A DNA stretch of 64,000 bases from contig JABCZM010000001.1 in the NCBI GenBank assembly GCA_013289705.1, positions 1 through 64,000 on the forward strand. The letters are read 5' to 3'. Positions within the stretch are counted from its first letter, which is position 1. Each line of letters opens with the position of its first letter. The position numbers were made by a program, and so were the translations under genes. Of this stretch, positions 15,628-24,049 are shown piece by piece. The DNA is from Candidatus Saccharimonadota bacterium (GTDB lineage: Bacteria; Patescibacteriota; Saccharimonadia; Saccharimonadales; UBA4665). A model generated the notes under the pieces. It had not been told where the DNA came from and ran no database searches. It saw nothing but the letters and a program-made list of their open reading frames with translations.

Positions 15628-16467
15628 ATGAGACTACTAAACGGCCAGGAACTAGCCGGCTATATCGAAGAACGTCAAGCTCGCGAAGTGCGCGCTTTGC
15701 GTCAGGCGCATCACGTCTTGCCAAAACTTGCCATTGTGCGCACCAATCCCGACCCTGTTGTCGATAGCTACATGAAGCTGAAGCAAGCGTATGGCACCGA
15801 TATTCTGATTGATGTAGAGGTCCACACGATTGCGCAAGCAGACGCCCTCGACTGCATTGCCGCGCTCAATGCCGACCCAGCCGTCCACGGCATAATCGTA
15901 CAAATTCCGTTGCCAGATCCCACGCAAACAACCCAAATACTCAACGCCGTCAGCTCTGCAAAAGACGTCGATGGACTAAGCGAAGTGGGCGAAGGAACAC
16001 TGTTTGACCCAGCAACACCAATGGCCATCAATTGGTTACTGGCGGGCTACAACATCCAGTTGGTTGGTAAAAACCTGCTGATTGTCGGCCATGGTCGCCT
16101 GGTTGGCAAGCCATTAGCCGATTTGTGGCGTAATTCTGGCCTAGAATTTAGCATTGCTGATAAAAATACTTCAGACCTGGCAGCGCTCACACGTGAAGCT
16201 GACGTTATCGTGACGGCAACTGGTGTTCCGGAACTCATCACCGCAAGTATGATCAAGCCAAATGCTGTCATTGTCGATGCCGGTGTTGCGACCGATAAAA
16301 ACGGTCTAGTTGGCGACGTTGCCTCCGATGTCCGAACCCTGCCAAACATCACCATCACCCCCGAAAAAGGCGGTGTTGGCCCGCTCACCGTCTGCGCCCT
16401 CTTCGATAATGTCATCCGCGCCGCCCAACGTGTGGCTGCAGCAACTGCAAAACTTGACAACCTATAG
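15628..16467 (+). CDS. folD: Bifunctional methylene-THF dehydrogenase/cyclohydrolase
   Basis: 279 residues with FolD hallmarks: SYMKLKQAYG (catalytic Tyr48 and Lys52), HGIIVQIPLP, KDVDGLS, the NADP-binding GHGRLVGKPLA, and the C-terminal EKGGVGPLTVCAL. It interconverts 5,10-methylene-THF and 10-formyl-THF in the cytoplasm, supplying one-carbon units. It is one of the few folate enzymes kept by many CPR bacteria. No ribosome-binding site precedes the ATG; the -10 lies 7 nt upstream. It is convergent with murD2. Confidence 0.93.
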   Translation: MRLLNGQELAGYIEERQAREVRALRQAHHVLPKLAIVRTNPDPVVDSYMKLKQAYGTDILIDVEVHTIAQADALDCIAALNADPAVHGIIVQIPLPDPTQTTQILNAVSSAKDVDGLSEVGEGTLFDPATPMAINWLLAGYNIQLVGKNLLIVGHGRLVGKPLADLWRNSGLEFSIADKNTSDLAALTREADVIVTATGVPELITASMIKPNAVIVDAGVATDKNGLVGDVASDVRTLPNITITPEKGGVGPLTVCALFDNVIRAAQRVAAATAKLDNL

Positions 16468-16478
16468 GCTTAGTTTGC

Positions 16479-17741
16479 CTAAGCCAGGGAATTAACGGCG
16501 GCTTGGAACTGGTCGCCTTTGTCTTCGAAATCTTTCCAGAGCAAGTAGCTTGGGGCGGCGGTACTGAGCAAAACTACTGAATTATCTGGTGCATGTTCTG
16601 CCGCCCAAGCTACTGCGTCTTTCATGCTGCTGGTTTCAAAAATCATTGGATTGTAGCTGGCGGGGAAGGCGGCTTTCATCTTTTCGACAGTTTCAGGAAA
16701 CAACACCAAGTTGGGGATGTTTTGGCTGGCAATTAGTGCCATAACTTCGTGAAAATCGTAGTTTCTATCCTGGCCACCAAGCAACAAACAGCCAACGTTT
16801 CCAAGTTTTTGGCTAATTGCTTGCAGGCTAGCCATGGTCGATTCTGGCGTCATACCAATGGCGTCATCAACAAACGTTCGACCCTGTTTTATGGCCACAA
16901 CTTGCATGCGGTGTCGCAATGGCACAAACGAATCGATAGCTTGCTGTGACACTTCGTCGGTTACGCCACATTCGCGGGCAATTTGTCGCGCTACCAACGC
17001 ATTGACCCGGTTGTGCTCACCGAACAGCTGCGCCTGCGATATATCGAGCTGGTCGGTGCCGTTGACTGCGATGGTGCGACACGCTGCTTTGTCTGCCCAG
17101 GCTTGTAGTTCGGGAAAGGCGGGATTGTAGATAAACACGTCGTCCACCCCTGCAAACCGCATAATATTGTGCTTAGCTTCCCAATAATCTTCCAAAGAAC
17201 CGTGCCAATCGGTATGGTCGTTATACAGATTAATGCAGGCACTAATGTGTGGGCTAACCTGCAAATCGGACAGTTGGTAGCTCGATAATTCCAGCACAAA
17301 AACAGTGTCGTTAGTTGCCGAATCCAGCGTCATGAGAGGTGAAATACCGATGTTGCCAGCCAAAACCACGTCTTTGCCGGCCACTTCCAGAATATGTGCA
17401 GTCAAAGCAGTAGTAGTGCTTTTACCTTTGGTGCCCGTAACCCCAATGGTTGTTGCTCCTGTTGCCGGAACGAGTGAAAAGAACAGCTGTAGTGCTGTGG
17501 TATAGGGAACAGGCAGTTCATTGCCTGGAATACCCTCATTTTTGATAAATACCGTTTGTTTGGCGTTGTAATCGCGTAAAAATCCCAACGGATTATCACC
17601 CACAGCCTTATCAACCCCTGTAAATGATCGTAATTGGCCATGTTTTTCCAAGAATTCCTGCACGCCAGCCATGGCGCGACCTTTGCCAGGCCCTACGAAC
17701 ACTACGTCTTTGCCAACAAACTGGTCCAGTTGCCAGTTCAC
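16479..17741 (-). CDS. murD2: UDP-MurNAc-L-Ala:L-Glu ligase (MurD2)
   Basis: 420-residue Mur ligase: ATP loop GVTGTKGKSTTTAL, the LELSSYQL segment, NLYNDHTDWHGS and a C-terminal domain with GGQDRNYDF. It is MurD-like, but it is coupled by a GTGA overlap to a MurL epimerase gene. This pairing is known from Xanthomonas, where MurD2 adds L-glutamate and MurL then inverts it to D. This cell therefore probably makes D-Glu in peptidoglycan without a glutamate racemase. GTG start at 17741. Confidence 0.85.
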   Translation of the reverse strand: MNWQLDQFVGKDVVFVGPGKGRAMAGVQEFLEKHGQLRSFTGVDKAVGDNPLGFLRDYNAKQTVFIKNEGIPGNELPVPYTTALQLFFSLVPATGATTIGVTGTKGKSTTTALTAHILEVAGKDVVLAGNIGISPLMTLDSATNDTVFVLELSSYQLSDLQVSPHISACINLYNDHTDWHGSLEDYWEAKHNIMRFAGVDDVFIYNPAFPELQAWADKAACRTIAVNGTDQLDISQAQLFGEHNRVNALVARQIARECGVTDEVSQQAIDSFVPLRHRMQVVAIKQGRTFVDDAIGMTPESTMASLQAISQKLGNVGCLLLGGQDRNYDFHEVMALIASQNIPNLVLFPETVEKMKAAFPASYNPMIFETSSMKDAVAWAAEHAPDNSVVLLSTAAPSYLLWKDFEDKGDQFQAAVNSLA

Positions 17742-19096
17742 GCGCTCACTCCGGTTTGCAAGGCTGCCGTAATGGTATTTTTGAGTGCTTCCGGCAGTGC
17801 TTGTTCAGATTGTAGCGCCAGCATAGCGTCGAGCTCGGTTTGCCAGTCTTTGTCGCCAATAACGCCCTGTTCTGCCGCTAGTTTCATCAGCACGCTGTTA
17901 GCAAATTTCCCTTGCTGTGCGGCCAGATTAAGCGATAAAACCAGCTCCTCCACCGTTCCCACGCAGTCAAGCGGCGGATTGCCCAGGGTGCCTGTCAATT
18001 CCTGAAAAAGCGTTTCTAAACTTGGCTGATCCAGAAAGTTTTGTCCAAACGTTCGCAGTATATCCGCTTCGCTCAGCCACGGTGCAAGCAATATAAAACT
18101 ACTCAAACTTTTAGGACTTTCTAGGCTCCAGCGGGCGTTTGGCCGCTTCGTAGGATCAATCCGAAACACGTAGTTGTCGCTGGTAAAGACTTCAAAATAC
18201 TGCGGGTAGGTTGCAAATAATTTGGCCACCGCTACTGAAGTTAATGGCCGAATGGCGCTAAAGTAGGTTGTAGCCGGACTGATGTGTTCATGAATATACT
18301 TTTGCAGCTTCTGCTCAAACCCAAACGATTTACTCCACTGGTGATTCACCGCGCCATGTTCCCAGGTAATCCGTGGAATACTAGCACTCGCCTCGTTAGC
18401 TACTACCACATACGCACGATCTAGGGCATTCGCCAACACCGTACCAACCAGCCCAAAAATGAGCGAAATAGGAATATGGCCCTTATACGCACCCGGTTGC
18501 TCCTGTAGCTCCAAAAGTTGCTTGTCGAGCGATCGTTCCACAACGTGTAGGGCGATATTCATGGTGTCAGCCACTGCCTTTGCTTGCCCTAGCTGTTCAC
18601 CGGTTGCCATGACAAAGCCATCCACTGCCACGCTACTATTTTTTAGTAATTCACCGGCTACGACCGAGTCTTTGCCGCCACCAACGCCCAAAATTGCAGC
18701 GTTTTTAACAGGGGTATCGGTATCTTTTTCAAACATTGTGCCGTTCTGGGGGGCGAACGTCGCGAGCCGTTCTGGCGACAGCTTATTTTGGTACAAAAAT
18801 TCGCCCAAACCATTGCGCCAGATATCATTCCAAAAATCTGCCTCGGCTGCGTTCATCTGGTACGGATGGGTAATCCGTGGTGCCACAAAAATCTTGTAAT
18901 AACTAATTCCCAGTGCTAAGTGCAACGCCCGTAAGCCTGCAAGCTGCCCTGCAGTCTGCTGCAACGCAACCGGAAACTTCAAAGACTCAGTAAGTTGATA
19001 CGTTTCGCCGCCATGCTGAACTTCGTAGTCAAAAAAAACAGTGTGTCCGTCCTCGTTCACGCGGAAAGTTTTATATAGAAACGTGGCTTCGTCCAT
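17738..19096 (-). CDS. murL: UDP-MurNAc-L-Ala-L-Glu epimerase (MurL)
   Basis: 452 residues with an ATP-binding PP-loop-like GVGGGKDSVVAGE, then KGHIPISLIFGLVGTV and the EHGAVNHQWSKSFGFE segment typical of MurL. MurL uses ATP to convert the terminal L-Glu of UDP-MurNAc-L-Ala-L-Glu to D-Glu. It is first in the murL-murD2 operon. The -10 box TGTCATACT (minus strand, CATACT at 19108-19103) ends 6 nt before the ATG, so the mRNA is probably leaderless. Confidence 0.85.
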   Translation of the reverse strand: MDEATFLYKTFRVNEDGHTVFFDYEVQHGGETYQLTESLKFPVALQQTAGQLAGLRALHLALGISYYKIFVAPRITHPYQMNAAEADFWNDIWRNGLGEFLYQNKLSPERLATFAPQNGTMFEKDTDTPVKNAAILGVGGGKDSVVAGELLKNSSVAVDGFVMATGEQLGQAKAVADTMNIALHVVERSLDKQLLELQEQPGAYKGHIPISLIFGLVGTVLANALDRAYVVVANEASASIPRITWEHGAVNHQWSKSFGFEQKLQKYIHEHISPATTYFSAIRPLTSVAVAKLFATYPQYFEVFTSDNYVFRIDPTKRPNARWSLESPKSLSSFILLAPWLSEADILRTFGQNFLDQPSLETLFQELTGTLGNPPLDCVGTVEELVLSLNLAAQQGKFANSVLMKLAAEQGVIGDKDWQTELDAMLALQSEQALPEALKNTITAALQTGVSA

Positions 19097-19158
19097 GTCG
19101 CTAGTATGACAGAAAACTAAGCTTTGGGCAGCTACTAATTGGATATGAATGTCGACAA

Positions 19159-19190
19159 ATGCCCTTGCATTCTCTCGTTGCCAAGGGCAT
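19159..19190. repeat. Perfect inverted repeat between murL and the YqcI-like gene
   Basis: ATGCCCTTG (19159-19167) and CAAGGGCAT (19182-19190) with a 14-nt loop, in the divergent intergenic space. No T-run follows on either side, so it is more likely an operator or 5'-leader structure than a terminator. Confidence 0.45.
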
Positions 19191-19234
19191 ACTGAAAATT
19201 CGAGTGTATATTATGTGAATAGGATTTTGGCATT

Positions 19235-20155
19235 ATGTCGACTTATCCAGGAACTCCAGATAGTAAACCGTCGCCTCAGGTTGAAGGCTTTGAGCGTAAA
19301 CCGAATCCATTTTCTGATACCATGAGCGGCTATGGCCATATTGTTAATGGACAATTTGAATCCGCCTACCCTCAACATTCCGAGATGCGTGATTTTCATC
19401 TATCAGCGCAACGCTACGTATCGGACTATGTGTTAGATAAGAATGTGAGCATCGCAGCTGGTGATCGGAGATTTCCATGCGTCTTTGGCCAGGCTGCGTT
19501 TAGAACTGAGCAGTACGCCTTTTCTGCCTACGATGATATCAGCGACCCCGTTGTGGTTGAGGGGCTGCTCCATGATATCGTTCGAGCACAGCATGAGTTT
19601 GATATACCAGCGTCACCACCGCGCACTAGACGAATGTTTCGAACCTCTCTAGTTGCCTTTCGGAACCCCGTGATCCAAAATGAAATGCATGGCGCAGAGG
19701 TATTGTACCGGCTGCTCGGAGACATGCATGATAGAAATTCCCAGCATTATGATTGGCCGGCTGGATACTCGAATGACACTGAATCTTACAATTTTGGTTT
19801 TGGTGCTGGCGATACCGCACACTTCATAGCCTATTTCCATCCTCATGCATCAGTGCCTGCTAGAAAAAGCGCGGTGCAGTTTATTGTGTTTAACTCTCAC
19901 GATGTTGTTTATGAGTATAAAGATGCTAAGGGCATGGAGGATCATGCGCGTAAAAAGGCAGAGATACGAAGTAGGCAAGTGCAGCCAATTCACCCGTATC
20001 TCGGTGATCATGGTGTTGCCCCTGATTGGTTACAGTATGCACTGCTCCCACCTGATCCAGCAGTTGAGGCCCACGAACGACTGCTTCGCCGTGCGATATT
20101 AGGAGAGTGTCCGTTTCAGCCGCCAGATAAAGTAATAGAACCGGAGCAAGGCTAG
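19235..20155 (+). CDS. YqcI/YcgG (GntA-like) family oxygenase
   Basis: 306 residues matching the YqcI/YcgG family: FPCVFGQAAF near residue 85, then SLVAFRNP, FGFGAGDTAHFIAYF and a SAVQFIVFNSHDV strand. One member, GntA of guanitoxin biosynthesis, is a haem-dependent N-hydroxylase of arginine-type substrates. The next three genes encode metabolic enzymes, which supports a biosynthetic rather than housekeeping role. The exact substrate cannot be read from sequence. First gene of a 3-gene rightward operon. Confidence 0.75.
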   Translation: MSTYPGTPDSKPSPQVEGFERKPNPFSDTMSGYGHIVNGQFESAYPQHSEMRDFHLSAQRYVSDYVLDKNVSIAAGDRRFPCVFGQAAFRTEQYAFSAYDDISDPVVVEGLLHDIVRAQHEFDIPASPPRTRRMFRTSLVAFRNPVIQNEMHGAEVLYRLLGDMHDRNSQHYDWPAGYSNDTESYNFGFGAGDTAHFIAYFHPHASVPARKSAVQFIVFNSHDVVYEYKDAKGMEDHARKKAEIRSRQVQPIHPYLGDHGVAPDWLQYALLPPDPAVEAHERLLRRAILGECPFQPPDKVIEPEQG

Positions 20156-20728
20156 GTGGAAAAGTCTCAGAAAACAAAGCTAAAAAACGCAGCCTTGATA
20201 TTAATTGATGTCCAAAAAGGTTTCGACGACCCGTTTTGGGGAAAGCGTAACAATCCCGACGCAGAGGCCAATATGTGCAAATTATTGCGCTTCTGGAGAA
20301 AAAAAAGACGACCAATATTTCACATTAAAAATGATTCTACAGAACCGGAATCACCACTAAGACCTGAGAAGACGGGTAATGCGATCAAGGGTATAGTAAA
20401 GCCTGGGCGAAGTGAGCCGGTTATATCGAAAACAGTCAATAGCGCGCTTATCGGCACTGATTTAGAAGAACGCTTGCGAAGCTCGAAGATTACAACACTC
20501 GTGTTTGTCGGTTTAACAACCGATCACTGTGTCTCAACAACTGCTCGTATGGCCGCAAACCTCGGTTTTATAGTCTACGTTGTCGCTGACGCAACGGCTA
20601 CATTTGACCGAGATAGCTTTGACGGGAAGCACTACTCGGCTCAAGCTATGCATAACTTTGCTCTTGCAAGTCTTGATAAGGAATTTGCAACTATAGTTAA
20701 CACCGCTAATCTCATCGACGGAGAGTAG
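20156..20728 (+). CDS. Isochorismatase-family cysteine hydrolase
   Basis: 190 residues with the Asp-Lys-Cys triad of the family: Asp18 in ALILIDVQKGF, Lys92 in VISKTVNSAL and Cys125 in VGLTTDHCVSTTAR. Members hydrolyse isochorismate, nicotinamide, carbamoyl or ureido groups. GTG start directly abuts the upstream stop, so translation is coupled. It may cleave an amide or enol-ether intermediate of the cassette's pathway. Confidence 0.85.
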   Translation: MEKSQKTKLKNAALILIDVQKGFDDPFWGKRNNPDAEANMCKLLRFWRKKRRPIFHIKNDSTEPESPLRPEKTGNAIKGIVKPGRSEPVISKTVNSALIGTDLEERLRSSKITTLVFVGLTTDHCVSTTARMAANLGFIVYVVADATATFDRDSFDGKHYSAQAMHNFALASLDKEFATIVNTANLIDGE

Positions 20729-20729
20729 T

Positions 20730-21719
20730 GTGAAAACACTGACAGTCCTAAACGAATGTTTGCTGAGCGATTCGCAGCGTAACTATTTGCAGCACGGCTT
20801 TGCTGACGTCACGTTTTACGAAACTACCAGCACCGTAGATCTAGCAATTGAACGCATTGGTCACCATAACATTGTGATGATGGATCAGTTCGTCTTACCA
20901 CTTTCTGAGAAGATACTAAAAGCTTGCTTGCAACTAGAACTAATAATAGTTAACACTACTGCCTACGATCAAATAAACCCGAATCTACTCAAGAAGTATA
21001 ATATTAAATTAGCGCACTTGCCTGAGTATGCGACACAAGCTGTCGCAGAGGTTGCAATCGGTATGCTCCTTGAGCTGAATAACCGTTCGCAACTTGCGCA
21101 ACTACTTGTATCCGGAACGATTACGAATCTGCCAGGCTATAACTATAGAGAACCAACAAGTGATATATGGCCTGGGCATCCGATATCACCTTTTCTTCTA
21201 CGCCACCAACTGAACAGCCAAACGTTGGGTATTATTGGTTTTGGCAAGATTGGTAAACGGTGCCGAAAACTCGGTGAGGCACTGGGGTTGCGTGTCATTG
21301 TATATAATCGTACATCGAAGAGCGATCCCGGGGTCTCGTTCGTTAGCCTACGGGAACTAGTCGTCCAGTCAGACGTTATACTAATAATGATGGCATACGA
21401 AGCGGGCGTCAATGACCGATTGATCAGTAAGGAGTTATTAGACATGGCTCCAGACGGCTCAATGTTATTGTCTGTTGCACATCCTGCACTTATAGATCAG
21501 CCGCATCTCTGTACTCTCCACGAAAAGTTTCGGGGAATAGGGTTTGATTATCTAGTTACAGAGGAAGTACGTGAACTTATGAAGCTTAGAAAACGCAATA
21601 TTATAGTAACGCCACATCTTGGATCACAATCGGTAGAGTCTGTTAATAACATGACGAACTCGTTAATTGCAGCGGCTGAGTCTTTCGCAAACGGTGGATC
21701 ATACGCCCGTGTCATCTAG
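20730..21719 (+). CDS. D-isomer-specific 2-hydroxyacid dehydrogenase
   Basis: 329 residues with the Rossmann motif LGIIGFGKIGKRCR, a Glu in the VTEE segment and the catalytic His in VTPHLGSQS. The substrate-binding Arg normally found in the N..RG motif is replaced (SVAHPALID), so the substrate may not be a simple 2-keto acid. GTG start 1 nt after the hydrolase stop. Third gene of the cassette operon. A second family member lies at 43782. Confidence 0.82.
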   Translation: MKTLTVLNECLLSDSQRNYLQHGFADVTFYETTSTVDLAIERIGHHNIVMMDQFVLPLSEKILKACLQLELIIVNTTAYDQINPNLLKKYNIKLAHLPEYATQAVAEVAIGMLLELNNRSQLAQLLVSGTITNLPGYNYREPTSDIWPGHPISPFLLRHQLNSQTLGIIGFGKIGKRCRKLGEALGLRVIVYNRTSKSDPGVSFVSLRELVVQSDVILIMMAYEAGVNDRLISKELLDMAPDGSMLLSVAHPALIDQPHLCTLHEKFRGIGFDYLVTEEVRELMKLRKRNIIVTPHLGSQSVESVNNMTNSLIAAAESFANGGSYARVI

Positions 21720-21729
21720 TCTAGCTGAA

Positions 21730-22851
21730 TCACTGATACTCATCGAGTAATTCTACTAGTTGTCGAGCTGCCTTTTTAAAATCGGCAATTGGTCGTAATA
21801 ACGCAACACGGATATATGATTCTCCTTTTGAATGATCATTCCAATAAAAAGGTGATCCAGGTAGGACATGTATGCCGTGTTCTCCTAGCCAAAGACAGAG
21901 AGCCGTTGCTTCCCAATTCTTGGGTAACTTTATCCAGCCAACACTCAAGTTTGACACTGACATGGATAGGCTTATAGGTGATTCACTCAATAGTTTCATA
22001 AGCATTTCTCGATTTGTAGATACGATCGTTCGTGCACCGACAATACCATCAGTTTCGCTATTGATGTAATTGGTTAAGACCGTAAAAACAAACGGGGATA
22101 CGTTGAGCAGGAAGTCGTTAGTGATAGTCGCGAGTTGCTCATAGACGCTATCACTTGACACAGTTATGCCTATTTTAAGCTCGAGAGTCGGCCATGTCTT
22201 GCCAGTGTCCTCAAAGATTATAAAATCAATGCCAGCAGATTTTAGGGCAGCATATTGATCCCACTCAATTAATGAACTGTAGAAACGAAAACTATTATCA
22301 ACGATGAGCATCTTGGCATACTTTTTGCAGTATTCAATGATCGACAAATACTGTTTCTGATTTAAATCAGTTCCGGTCGGATTATTTGGTAACACAAGGA
22401 AAAGTACATCAGCAGACAGATCTTTGAGCTTTGTGTCCGGGTCGAGCATAGAGGCTTCATCAATAGGGGTTAGCTGGATATTGTGACGTTTTAAAATGTC
22501 TGCTAGATTATCAAACGTTGGATGAAGCATGGCAACAGATTTAGCCGTTTGGCGAAGATAGTTAGCAACTACTTCTATCGATAGCGAGCAGGCGCTTTGG
22601 TACAAGGGCGGTCGAAGTTGCTGATAATTGCGCTGGCCGGCCAGATTAAAGAAGGCTTGCTCGAAGGCTTGTTGAATATCCTTTTGATTTCCACACTGTG
22701 CTTGCATAAACAGTTCCGGGAGATGGTCAATGATCTCGGTATACGCAGCATTTTGTGCTTGATGTGCGTGTCCATCGGCAAGATTGTAGCCTGCCGTAAG
22801 CCCATCCCACTCCCAATCAGTCAGCTTACTATAATCGCTGTGTATCGACAT
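21730..22851 (-). CDS. PLP-dependent class I/II aminotransferase-like enzyme
   Basis: 373 residues from MSIHSDYS (a TTG 12 nt upstream is possible, but GAGG precedes the ATG). Fold-type-I features: FLVLPNNPTGTDLN, IVDNSFRF and the Schiff-base lysine in FEDTGKTWPTLELKIG. It resembles aminotransferases and cyclases of natural-product pathways (VioD/GntC class) as well as ordinary aminotransferases. It is convergent with the dehydrogenase, completing a compact four-enzyme block. Confidence 0.8.
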   Translation of the reverse strand: MSIHSDYSKLTDWEWDGLTAGYNLADGHAHQAQNAAYTEIIDHLPELFMQAQCGNQKDIQQAFEQAFFNLAGQRNYQQLRPPLYQSACSLSIEVVANYLRQTAKSVAMLHPTFDNLADILKRHNIQLTPIDEASMLDPDTKLKDLSADVLFLVLPNNPTGTDLNQKQYLSIIEYCKKYAKMLIVDNSFRFYSSLIEWDQYAALKSAGIDFIIFEDTGKTWPTLELKIGITVSSDSVYEQLATITNDFLLNVSPFVFTVLTNYINSETDGIVGARTIVSTNREMLMKLLSESPISLSMSVSNLSVGWIKLPKNWEATALCLWLGEHGIHVLPGSPFYWNDHSKGESYIRVALLRPIADFKKAARQLVELLDEYQ

Positions 22852-22942
22852 CTGATGCCTCAAGAATTAGATTAGCGGAATCTAGTATACTCATAGAGTG
22901 AAGATTTCACTAGTGTGGCCATGCTGCTAGTATGACAGAGAA

Positions 22943-23311
22943 TTAGCTCTTTAGCAGCTTTTGGACGATTTCGGCCACTTGGCGCGGTGTCATATCGGCT
23001 TTGAGTATAATGGCGCTGACCCCAAGCGTTCGTACTTCCGTTGGCACTTCTTGTTCACCCTTGTTGGTAAGAATAACCACCTTAATGTCCTTGCCCCAGG
23101 CTTTCTTGCGTAGAAGTTCAAGCATTTCGTCACCGTTCATTTCGGGCATCATCAGATCAAGCAGGATGATATCTGGCCTCATTTTTTCGGCCAATTCCAG
23201 CCCAAGTTTGCCGTTTTCGGCAGTCTCAACTTCATATTTTTCCGCTTCAAACTTAAAGCGGTACATCTGTGAAATAGCAGGATCGTCCTCGATAATTGCA
23301 ATTCTTGGCAT
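22943..23311 (-). CDS. Single-domain response regulator
   Basis: 122-residue receiver domain: acidic pair in AIIEDDPA, phosphorylation Asp in IILLDLMMP, Lys in AIILKADMTP. No output domain, so it probably acts by protein-protein contact or phosphotransfer. Paralogous to the gene at 23419. The histidine kinase at 28005 is the only kinase in the window. Confidence 0.9.
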   Translation of the reverse strand: MPRIAIIEDDPAISQMYRFKFEAEKYEVETAENGKLGLELAEKMRPDIILLDLMMPEMNGDEMLELLRKKAWGKDIKVVILTNKGEQEVPTEVRTLGVSAIILKADMTPRQVAEIVQKLLKS

Positions 23312-23418
23312 ATTTCTAGTTTAGCACGATCGATTAGTCAAGTGCTTTAAATCCGCAATTTGGGCTAGAGTTGGCCGAAAAAATGAAGCCAAGTACAGAA
23401 CATAAAGCTAATTATTCT

Positions 23419-23790
23419 CTAGTTATTACCCAAGACTTCACGCACGATATCAACAACTTGTTGCGGGGTGTGGTGCGCCTTTACGATATAACGGTCTACG
23501 TATAAAAAACGAAGCCCCATGGGAGCTTCGTCTTTGCTGATGTTGGTAAGGATGATAACGTGCATGCTACTGCCGTAATCTGTTGCCCGAAGTTTTTCGA
23601 GCATTTCGTCACCGCTCATAACCGGCATTCGCAAATCCAGCAGAATTAATTCCGGCCGAAACTCCTTAGCAAGCTTTAGCCCCTCAGCCCCATTTACAGC
23701 CCGACGCACCTCATAGCCCTCATGGACGAGCTTGAACTCGTACATAGAGGCTAGGCTTATATCGTCTTCAATAACGGCTATACGGTGCAT
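23419..23790 (-). CDS. Single-domain response regulator
   Basis: 123-residue receiver domain with VIEDDISLA, phospho-acceptor LILLDLRMP and conserved Lys in YIVKAHHTP. Close paralogue of the gene at 22943, separated by 107 nt, so a tandem duplication is likely. Confidence 0.9.
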   Translation of the reverse strand: MHRIAVIEDDISLASMYEFKLVHEGYEVRRAVNGAEGLKLAKEFRPELILLDLRMPVMSGDEMLEKLRATDYGSSMHVIILTNISKDEAPMGLRFLYVDRYIVKAHHTPQQVVDIVREVLGNN

Positions 23791-23862
23791 GTGCGGACCT
23801 TTTTATACTGTTAGCCTGTCTAGATTCACACTTTATACTATTAGTGACCCTATGTAAAATAA

Positions 23863-23982
23863 TCAAAAGAAGTGATCATTGCTCTTCGCCACATCTTTGG
23901 CATACAATCCGGCCTGTAATTGTTCTTTAGAAGACCAGAGAGGCGCTTCGGTAAGCAGTTGCTGGGCGCTTTTTATAAGCAG
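23863..23982 (-). pseudogene. Possible 3' remnant of a lost gene
   Basis: The minus strand reads 39 coding-like codons (LLIKSAQQLLTEAPLWSS...) ending in TGA, with an in-frame stop just upstream and no start codon. It looks like the last part of a larger gene removed by deletion. The family is not recognised. Confidence 0.3.
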
Positions 23983-23985
23983 CTA

Positions 23986-24014
23986 TTGTAAAATTAACAA
24001 AAAAGTGTTACAAT
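23986..24014 (+). promoter_or_regulatory. Promoter of the ABC transporter operon
   Basis: TTGTAA (23986-23991), 17-nt spacer, TACAAT (24009-24014). The spacer contains ACAAAAAAGTGTTA, which recurs in the same place at the promoter of the surface protein at 36.4 kb. Confidence 0.6.
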
Positions 24015-24049
24015 GTTAAACATTAACGTAATAATTTGTCAGGTGATGC

